Shown here: in pieces, positions 52,695 to 62,100 of the stretch
How positions within the stretch are numbered: the first letter of the stretch is position 1
Layout: each line of letters begins with the position of its first letter
Made by a program: the position numbers and the translations under genes
Notes under the pieces: generated by a model
The model's input: only the letters and a program-made list of their open reading frames with translations
Database searches by the model: none
Told to the model about the DNA's origin: nothing
Source: Syngnathus acus
Lineage: Eukaryota > Chordata > Actinopteri > Syngnathiformes > Syngnathidae
Reading direction: 5' to 3'
DNA length: 64,000 nt
Assembly (NCBI RefSeq): GCF_901709675.1
Contig: NC_051100.1
Coordinates: forward strand, 806,001 to 870,000

Positions 52695-53322
52695 CTGCAG
52701 AACGGAAAACAAATATGAATGAATGAGTGCCTCTCTTTCAAAAATGGTACATCATTTGATTGTATTAAATAGAACCATTGTTTAGAATTGTACCTGCGTT
52801 TCAGTTAGCCCCAACTTGCGCGCTGTCTTCACCCTCTCGCCAGCATCCAGGTACTTGTGCTTGTTGAAGATCTTTAGCAGCCTGTTGATTTGCTCCGGGG
52901 TGAATTTGGTGCGCACTCGACGCTGAGCGCTGTCTTTCCCGGCCGCCGCCTCGTCTACAGACAGGCACTCGGAGGAAGCAGCTTCACTATCGTAGCCAGA
53001 CGAGTAGTCGCTTGTTTCTGAAACTGAATTGAATGTCATTCCAGTTAGAACAAGTTTGCGGGTGAGTCCAATTCAGATATCAGCAGAACTTACTTGGTGA
53101 TGTGCAGCGTGTGGTCTCCATCGGCTCTGCAGGCTTGGATGACTTTGGTTTGGGCTGCACGTAACTTTTGCCGTAGGCTGGCGGGCTCGGCTGCACCATG
53201 CAGGGAATGTGCGGCTTGCAGTTGGCCACACCGTCCATTGCAATTGCAGCCCCTTCTTTCTCCTCGAGCGCCTTGTCATGGTGGCTCCGGGCGAGCCAAT
53301 CCACAGAAAAGTACTTCACCAT
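52437..53322 (-). CDS. vox: Ventral homeobox transcription factor (vox/vent, Ventx family), whole gene
   Basis: A 238-residue homeodomain repressor of the BMP-dependent Vent class, which in fish and frogs suppresses dorsal organizer genes in the gastrula nucleus. Exons: 53322-53094, 53023 (or 53017)-52794, 52694-52437; splice phases 1 and 0. MVKYFSVDWLARS is the family's N-terminal motif. Residues 83-96 are a Ser/acidic stretch (YSSGYDSEAASSEC). The homeodomain is residues 110-169: VRTKFTPEQINRLLKIF, then TQ|VRTWFQNRRMKLKRE, with Thr at position 47 (residue 156), a signature of the Vent class, and Gln50 and Asn51 intact. The C-terminus is Pro/His/Val-rich, as expected for this family. An in-frame ATG at 53355 is possible, but 53322 fits the family start. 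Neighbours are its dead duplicate downstream and kndc1 upstream on the same strand. Assignment to vox rather than vent is uncertain. Confidence 0.9.
52794..53023 (-). CDS. vox: vox/vent exon 2
   Basis: Carries the acidic/Ser stretch and homeodomain positions 1-44, ending ACG CAG|GTACAA in phase 0. Two acceptors six bases apart (AATTCAG before 53023 and TTTCAG before 53017) both keep the frame. They would differ by two residues. Confidence 0.87.
53094..53322 (-). CDS. vox: vox/vent exon 1
   Basis: Encodes residues 1-76 plus one base and ends CCA A|GTAAGTTC. The middle is Pro/Lys-rich (PPAYGKSYVQPKPKSSKP) without a recognised domain. Confidence 0.88.
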
Positions 53323-53405
53323 GTTCTCGTTCCTGGCTAGTGACCTGCCCAACAAGTGTCAATGGAAGTGTGTGTGTGCGTGGCAGCAAGTCCCGTGGGA
53401 TCGGC

Positions 53406-53411
53406 TTTATA
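53406..53411 (-). promoter_or_regulatory. vox: TATA box of vox/vent
   Basis: CCTATAAAGCC on the minus strand, with the TATAAA core 84 bp upstream of the ATG. This predicts a start site near 53375-53380 and a short leader. Confidence 0.7.
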
Positions 53412-53431
53412 GGGAATGGGCCAGCGCGCTC

Positions 53432-53439
53432 ATTTGCAT
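53432..53439 (-). promoter_or_regulatory. vox: POU octamer in the vox/vent promoter
   Basis: A perfect ATGCAAAT on the minus strand, 20 bp upstream of the TATA box, embedded in ACATATGCAAATGAG. In zebrafish Pou5f3 positively regulates vox, so this is a plausible direct site. Binding here is inference. Confidence 0.65.
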
Positions 53440-55760
53440 ATGTAGAGCGTCTTGTTAACGCCCGATCGATCCGCACGATTAGAACTTAATGGCTCGTTAT
53501 TGAAGTCTTTCCATATCCTGTGAGTGTGTGAAGACCTGGCGCCAGTGAGTCTGTGACACCTCCCCAGTTGTCAAGCCCTGACTGAAACTGTGAGCTCCTG
53601 CAAAAACAGTTGTATGGCAGGCAGGCAGGCAGGCAGGCACCCCAACCCCCAGTTGCATACAGTACAAAGCTGGATGCAATTATTTAGTCTGGATGTATTC
53701 AAAAGACATCCTTGAGTTATGGTCACAGGAGAATTATTTTGCTATTTCAAGCCAAAAGCACATATCTGAATTAAATCACAGACTGTAGTACACAAGTATT
53801 TCATGAATGAGGAAAAACACATTCATGCCATGGCAGCAGTGACTATTGGCAGTTCAGTGTATTATTGGAGTCATCTCATACTGAGGCATGTTTCAAATGG
53901 ATTTACTTTGTTACTTCATAGACATGGGAGTTGCAAAATATGTCTTCAAATGCAGGTGCACGGATTATTGCTCCAAATGCTTCTTTAGGCCAATGACAAC
54001 ATGGAACACAATAGTTAAAAATGGATCATTGCATTTTCCAATAGATTACTTTTCGTACATAACACTAAAACATTTTATTTGGCATAATTAGATACATAAT
54101 GAAGTTGCGTGATTTTCTTATAGCTCGCAGATTGACTGACATCTCATAGTTCTATCATACTGACTATAAATTGCAAAATGAACTTGTCTGCCCTAAAAAG
54201 ACTAAAATAACAGTTTGCTATTGGACAAAACAGCTACAATTGATGAAAGATGTGACGTCATCTACAGTTAAAGTGCATAGGTTTAATTGAAGTGTCTCTT
54301 TTGCAACACGCATGTTAGTATTGAATGTTCTTGTATTGACATGTGCGACACCCCATGCAGTGCGCCTTGGCGCCAGCAACGCGCTTTTGACGCAATCCAT
54401 CCATTCACGCATTTCATTCACATCAAAGCTATTAGAGAGGAGAGCAACACAATTACTCACTGTTGAATGTCGAGCCATTCAAATGGAAACAAGATCATAC
54501 AAGCAGTGAGGATGTCGGGATTTCATGCAAAAAAAACCTTAGAAATCAATTAGAAGAGGGATCTTTTTAGTGGTTGTCAAAAATTGGGATGTGTTTAAAT
54601 CTTCATGCGTCCCGGTGACGCGACAAGACACCCACAGCCCCAACGCGACGTCTTACAAGAACAATGCCTCCACTAAAGTGATCGGTTTGTTTTATTATTA
54701 TTCCAATGCTGATAAGGGGCCGACTCTGGTCTTGTCCGCTATCAAGCCTCTGTCTCCGAGAGTCCCCTTTGGCATTTTTAGGCTATTTATCTGAGAGGCT
54801 TTGAAGCTCCTTAGATGCTGTTAGATAATAAAAAAAAAAAAAAAGAGCGCCTGTGACGTCGCCTTCACGCTGTGCTTATTTCCTAATAGCTGACTGACAG
54901 ACAGAGACAGGCTTCCACCCACCCCTGTCTACATGGAGGCCCACAGTTGCCCGATATTTGAATGTTACCACTCATTTTAAAAACGGCACCCATCCTATTG
55001 ATTGCAATATTTAGTTCACTTACACTAGAATATTAATTTTCAGAATATTGTATTGTACCAAGAAGAATACAAAAGCTTTCAATCGTTCTTGCATTTTTAT
55101 TGGAGGCTAGATCTGAGCCAGATATGCTGAATCAAGGGCCACAAAGCAAAAGTCCACAACTTAGTTCCTCAATTCAAATCAATTAAAAATGAAAACATCA
55201 AGGAATTCAGTATTATTTAAAAGACAGCTGTAAAATACTGTACATCTGTTTAATGGTTAAAGTAAATACAAGTTCAACTTTGATCCATGATACATGTAAC
55301 TTGTAGCAGAAATATCTGGAAAATAAAAGTCCGTAAAATGCATCTCATCACACAGGTTATTTTGGTTCATATGATTTGGCAGAAGATAGAACTAAAACGT
55401 TAGTCATTAAAAGACAGCAAAGAAGTAAAACAGCACACAATGCAAGAGCAAGTTCCACACCCTAAAAATAGCGTAACCTACAATGTTCAAATGGACTAGA
55501 ACACAATTTGGCGTGACGAAATGTCATTTTTCGATGTCAAATCTGTCTTAATCATATTCTCATGACAAGCCACATTCAATCTTCACTGCTGAGCTGTGCG
55601 TCTGCTGGAGAGAATAGCCACTAAAACTAAACGTGCTACTATCATAACTCAGTGTCATTTACTTTGGTCATGCTCTGAAATAGCAAGGCCTTTAGTAATA
55701 GCATTGATTTGCTATTTTTGCAACTCATAAAATTCTAAATTTGTACAGGACTGGTATTAA

Positions 55761-55801
<41 letters not shown>

Positions 55802-56095
55802 AGTAAGCATATTTTCAAACTTTTAGACGGGCCGCACTAGGTTTGGAGAGGATACAAGTCAAGAATATAAATGATTTTTTTAAATGCTCCATATTTGCGA
55901 TATGCTCTTACCAGCCAGCATGTGTGCTTGCCAACAGTCACGTTTCACAATTTCTTGCTGTCTTACCTGATCTGATAGAATGTTTGTTGTAGAAAAGTTT
56001 GAGAACTCTCATTTGTGCCGCCTGCCATGGTAACAGAGAATTCTTTGCAGCGGTTAAGCTATGGGTTCCTGACTGGGGCCTTGTAGGGGCAGGAC
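53440..56095. other. Intergenic between vox/vent and the kndc1 3' end
   Basis: Upstream flank of vox and downstream flank of kndc1. It contains a (GGCA)n run at about 53617-53639, a 38-nt poly(A) at 55761-55798, and a minus-strand AATAAA at 55096-55101 that could end a kndc1 3' UTR of about 1 kb. No further exon is seen. Confidence 0.5.
55761..55798 (+). repeat. Poly(A) tract of about 38 nt
   Basis: An uninterrupted A run after AAATAAA. It may be the tail of a small retrotransposed sequence on the + strand, but the bases before it (TTGTACAGGACTGGTATT) do not identify one. Confidence 0.85.
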
Positions 56096-56327
56096 TCACT
56101 GGAGGGAGGCCTTCACCTTTGTCAGGATTTCCTGAACCCTCCTCGTTTGACGCTCGGCGGACTGCTGGGAATCGGCATCGTCAGCCTCAGTCAGCCTGCT
56201 GCCGACGTCACAGTTGCCGAGCTCGGTGATGCGCCGGCAAAGGTAGGCCTGCATGTCCCGGTCCGGGCTGTAGGTGAATACCAGCTCCTGGAAGGCGTGG
56301 ACCTGACTCACCACCTTAGCTATCCTC
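56096..56327 (-). CDS. kndc1: kndc1 last exon, end of RasGEF and C-terminus
   Basis: Encodes RIAKVVSQVHAFQELVFTYS, PDRDMQAYLCRRITELGN and the C-terminus ending RRVQEILTKVKASLQ, then TGA at 56096-56098. Acceptor CGCTTTAAAAG; the split codon CG|G gives Arg. Confidence 0.92.
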
Positions 56328-59112
56328 CTTTTAAAGCGAGAGGAAAATGCTGAGATGGGATGAGGAATAGAAAAACAGTACATACATGAAACTTGTCGAT
56401 TGCAGCTCATCTGATTTTTCGCTTGGGCATTTTTCCTGTGACCTCATTTGGAGACAACATGAAGGACCCTGGGTTCAGCCCAAGCAGCTGTAGCTCTGCT
56501 TGTCTCTGCTAGATGTTATGACCCGAGCATCTGGCTTCTACCCAGCGGCTGTGAAGCATCTGGACCACAAGCTCTTTTCCAATCAAAGTCAGCTCCCACG
56601 GGCGCCATCTGCTACAGCAGTGGCACCCTTTCCTTCCTTCCTTCAACTGCCCCTGTGACTCAGCATCTACCCAGGTTGACAGGTTGACTGAAGGAGTGGG
56701 TCGCTGCCACCAATAGATACTTGCTATGCAATAAATGAAGCCAATTTCAGCAAAGGGGATTTTTTTTTCCCCTCTGGATTTTTAGTTTGTACTAGAATAC
56801 GATACTATTCAATACCCTACCACCTGTTTGTGATCCTACCGAAGCTTGGTCCACTTGTAAGCGCCAGTGGTGAGCGTGAAGGCTCCGATTTCCAGCTGTT
56901 GAATATGCATGGCCAGGATGTGCGCCGAGGGAAGAGTAGGTCTTCTCTTTTGTTCTTCCGCTATCAGACACATGTTATCACTCTTCAGAAACACCTGAGG
57001 ACAAAGAAGTGAATCCCATACGTACACATCAGGTCCCGCAAGAAAAGAGGACTTGCGGGACAGTCAGAATTGCTGGAGGCACACTGAGACAACAGAAACT
57101 AGCAAGATTTCTCAATCAAAGACTTCATGAATAAGGTCTTGGTTGGGCTGGATCCTATGTTCTACCCAGTGAAATTATTTCACATGTTGGAGATTTGAGG
57201 AAGGGCTCTTTGTTCTTCAGGAACTTGAAGGCGTGACTAACAAATCAAACAACTTTAGGTTGAACTACGACAGAGTGTGAGCCATTAGAAGAGTCATAGT
57301 CAAGTACTGTAAGTAGAAGCAAAGAATATTGGTGGTGTTCACTTCAGTGCCTTGCTCAAGGGCACCTTGACAGTAGACAGCAATGAGACTCGTGCATCTC
57401 CGACAAGTCCTTGCTCCTTACATGGGGGACATGTAAGCGTTCTCACCAAGATGCATGAGGTTCTTTTGAAGATACGTTTTAGTGGAAATGCCAGCTGTAA
57501 GCGCATCTATGCGAGCAAACCTGCTTGAAGTTGTTTTCCTATTGATTTCTTTGCCCTGAAGCCCACTTTCACAATATGTGGCCAGACTAGCCTTCAGCTC
57601 TTTGCAATCCCCGAGTGTACACGCACACACACACACACACATGCACCTGCACGGCTCGTAGCTCTTCCAAGATCTCAAGCATCTTGGAAGACAGATGTTT
57701 CCAAGCCTGTGGTAGAAAATAAAGACATTTCATTCTAGTCACCATACTGTAACCCCCGAAAGTAAAACAGAGTGTATTTTGCTGAAAGTCATTTCTACTA
57801 CACATGTTGGGACTTAGACATTGGAGAAAAAATAAATAAATAGTGAGTCAACCTACTGGCAATTGCCTGACAATGGTGTTCTCCAAACCTTCAAGGACCT
57901 GCATGGCTGTAGCAAAATTGCGGGATTCATAGCAATGCTTCCCAATCCACAGGTACTTGGTCAGCAAGGCAACTTCTTCCTGGTTGAGAGGGGAGCATAT
58001 AAAAATCAGGTCACAGTCGTTTGAAAGGTGAAGCTGAGGACACGATGCAATGCATCCATGATTTGAAAAATAAGGACATTTCTAAGTCACCCCCAAACAT
58101 TTCAATGGTAGCGTATGTTGATCTGTAGAATGCTGTAATAAAGTCATTAAAGAATAGAATGAGCATTTTTAGGATTGACACAATTACACCGAACTCAGCG
58201 GAATAAAATAAAGAAAGACGAGGTGGCCCACCAACTGCGACAACAGCTAGTAGGACCGACCCACTGCGCAGCATGCAGGAAGGCTTTTTATTAAACACGC
58301 CCACTTAATTAACACAGGTGCCTTCACTTAGACAGTCAACATTTTCTGTCATGAGAACAAGAAAATAATAAATACAATAAATCAACATTTGGACAAAACA
58401 TAATAGAAACCATATGATGGAGAGCATACCTTAACAACACATCACCCAAAATGTCTCTTGGTAATTCCAATAGCAGAGAGAAGTATAAGCCATTATAAAT
58501 AAAATACATTATTATTATTGTTGTTGTTATTCGGCTCCACTAATGGGTTGTACCTTTTGGGCACCTCACCTTGATTGAGTCACAAATGACTATTTCACCA
58601 GCAATCCATTTCATAACGGTGTCAGAGTAAGCAAGCAGCTGCTGGAGGCGCGACTCGGACTCTGACGCGTGTGACAGTCTGCTGCGCTCTACTGGTGGAA
58701 TTTGTTGGGAGCCAGTACCCGAGGAGCTGTTGGGACACGGATGTTAGGGAAAACCTATGAACATTATTTTGAATGCTGTTTAACATTTTTTTTCCCGGCA
58801 CATTGTGGTGAAAAAGAATAACATTTGGATCATTTATGGAAATAAAAAGAATGAAAGTGGAGAACTTACTTGTTTTCCCTTAAGGGCTTGTCTCTGATGC
58901 CTTGTATTCTGGAATTGAGGAAATGGACTGGATGACATCCTTGGAAAACGTCCTGTATTTCAAAACATTGTACTATGTGACATTCATTACATATCCATGG
59001 AGAAATAGCTCTATCTAGTGGTCAATAAAAAGCGTGCAAAATAGCTTCCTGGAGTGCATGCCATCTGCAATATTTTACTTAGGAAAATGGACTTGTGTCG
59101 TTTGCTGGCTTT

Positions 59113-59143
<31 letters not shown>

Positions 59144-62100
59144 CATACCTGCTGCAGGAGAGTGAGTTGTTGAGCTACTTGCTGCACACTGTAATTTTTC
59201 TGGCTAAAGGTGAGTTTCTCATCACCGCTGGAAGGCTCATCCACCAGGGAGATGTAGCAAGGCACAGGCAGAGCTGCAGCTATGGAGAAGTCCTCTTTTG
59301 CAATGGAAGCTGAAGATTTCACCGCTCTTGATATCCTCCACTTAAGAATACAATGACGGGAATTAGAGAGTGTGGTAGTTATCCAACAATCACAGTAGTA
59401 TTCCATTGTTGTTTGAATAGAATGGCTTTCAAATCAATGTTCAGGACACTATTCAAGACTGGTAGCTTGAAATATCCCTCAGTAGACCAAAACAGTCCCC
59501 TTGATAACAGAGATGAAAAAAGGACATTTTTTTCTATTCCTCACCTGATCCTCAGCCACACATTGGATTTGACTCCCTCTCCTTGTGCTCCACATTGTCC
59601 TCGGAGGATTTTGCAGAGCAGCGAGAAGGACACGCCCTCGACTATCTACGGGGATTACCTGGCAGAAATCAAGAATCAGATTTGGCAGTAGACAGTAAAA
59701 TATGTTCCGATGATATGTTTACCACAGTACGAAGGAAGTTTTCTAAAACCTCCACAATGTTGGACTTTGGCGTGAAGTCAACCGTTTTGCAATCTAGAAT
59801 CCATACATGCAACAAGTCCAAACTGCGATGGAAGATGTTAGCATCTTTTTCGGATCTGTCCGGACCTTCTCTGTCATGGAAAACAAAGCAATCTGTTCAT
59901 GTCAATGAGCAACATTTGCCATTGAAGCTCATATCCTGCTCATTGAAGTTTTTACCTCACTGCACTGATGAACGTCTCCATGATAAACTGCAGTAAGTGC
60001 TCACAAGTGCAGAAAAAGCGATACGTGTACAGGAACTGCTGGATGAAGCCCTCGGAAGCAGCATTTCTGTTTAAAGGCAAAATGGACCAAAAATTGACTG
60101 TACTTTTGGTTACCTGTACCCTCCCACCCAGGTAAATATTCAGATTCCTTGGTCCAAATGATGAAAAATGAATCAAATTTCTGATTAGGATTTCTCACAG
60201 TAGTTCTCAATACCTTGCATAAAGGTATGCCATGAGACCGAGAGGAGTCCCTGCTTGCAGATTTCTTTTTCCTTGACAGGTTGCAAAGCTCAAGCATGAA
60301 GTGTCCTCAGAGCTTTGGGCAGCCAAAGACTTCAGGCCACTGGCAGACAAAGATGGCAGTAGTGCCACGTCTAAACCCCGCTGATCCACACGCTGTGTCT
60401 GCACAAAAGCAAAAAACGTTTGTATGGACATAAAGCAAATGTTGAGAGAAGTATGGAGTAGAAGTTCTTTGGTAGCACCTGAAGATATTTCTTGACATTA
60501 TCCAAGAAGATCACTTTAGATCTCAGTTCTTCAAGCTGGGCCTTGAGTTTGGAAAGGATTCCTTTGTTTTCAAATCCTTTGGGACAAAAGTTTTTTTTGA
60601 ACGAACACACTGCATTAAGAGACAATATGTCATAGATTGGCAACAAACCTTTTTGTCTGTCTTGCTGAATTAGTTTCTGGTAGAATGTTCTCATTTTCTT
60701 AAGATTCCTTGTTTCAATCATCAGTTGCTGCTGCAGCTCCTATTTACACACAAACGCCACATCTTTATTTATTTATTTCACATTGGCCCTTTTCAATCAT
60801 TTTCCTTTTTTTATCCCTCATCACTATGGCAACAGATCCTTTGAAGCAAACTGTGCAAAATTACAGTCGATTGACTCTTCAGATGAGTTGTTGGTTGCTA
60901 TTTCAAGCTTTCCTACAGAGAAGTGGGTCGCTAAAATGCGCAAACACCAAGACAAATCATTAGCATCCGTTTGCAAATGATAACTTTCTTTGCCAAGGGC
61001 CAAGTTCAACAATTTTCATATTCAGATTGCAGAAAAGAACTTGCAATTATCGCAAATTTCATTTTACCCCAAAGCTTGACTGTGCTCTACTTTCAGCAAA
61101 TAAAAAAGTAGAATTCCATTCCAGGTGGGAGATGAATCAGCGTTTGTCTGACTGGAATGTATTAATCCGTCACAAATCTTAAAAAAAATGCTGATGAACC
61201 TCCAATATAGGTCGTAAAGAAAAAGAGGGAGCGAGGCATGGGGGGGGCGCTCTATTAAAAAAAAAAAAAGAGAGAGAATTCCCTGCAAACTACAGAAGAA
61301 AAAAACAACATGTGACTCGGCGAATCCACGGGTTCTGAACGGGGGTCCATTCTAATAATAATAATAAAAGAGCAGCATTTAGTTGAAGGTCAAATATGAG
61401 TCGCCGGAACAGAATTTCAAATCTTCACCCACCTGTGTTTTCACATCCAGGCACGACGATCCTCTGTACTGGCCAAGACTCAAGGCATACTGGATCACTT
61501 GGGAGCTAAAGCAGTCTTCTTCAAACAAAGCCAAGTCCCAGGCCGGCCTGAAGTACAGATCTGCTCTGGATCCCAGTGAGATGAGCTGCTGCTCTGAAAG
61601 CTGAGAATGGCTGTCCTCCAATTCCTCTGAGCGATCACGACTCATCTGGTCATCGCAAGTATAACGGGCTTCAGACGGGCTTTGGTGGCTGGCCCCGGCC
61701 AAGCGGTCTCCCTCACTCAGCCCGGCGTCTGAATCCGCGTCCATGTCTGCTTACACCAAGGAGGAGTGTGCAGAGATGGGCCAGCCAGGAGAAACAAAAG
61801 AGAGATGATTGAATCACATGGGCAGTGAAGAAAAAAGAAAAAAAACAAGATGGGGTTATTAAAGAGCAAAAGATTGAGACAGCCATTGGCACTGGGGAGG
61901 CGCTTGTATTTCAACACAACAAGGACTCGTCTGTGAAAGCCGTGAGCTCGAGGGCCATTCATCTTCAACTCCTTTTCTCACCATGTTTTTCCATTTGTCT
62001 CCTCAACCTCATTAGACAATCATAATAGACAGAAGATCACACCACGGATGCAAATGAGTGTCCTTGACCATCTTATCCTGTATTTTGCTAGCGTGCCTAA

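Noticed and set aside
57418-57610. Candidate kndc1 exon between 57647 and 56994
   Set aside because: The frame is open, but its donor would break the phase. Exons 57706-57647 and 56994-56840 join directly in phase 0 and give a continuous RasGEF sequence.
61742-61744. ATG at 61744 as the start of a separate gene
   Set aside because: It lies two bases after an acceptor inside kndc1, and the frame continues directly into the coiled coil and RasGEF exons.
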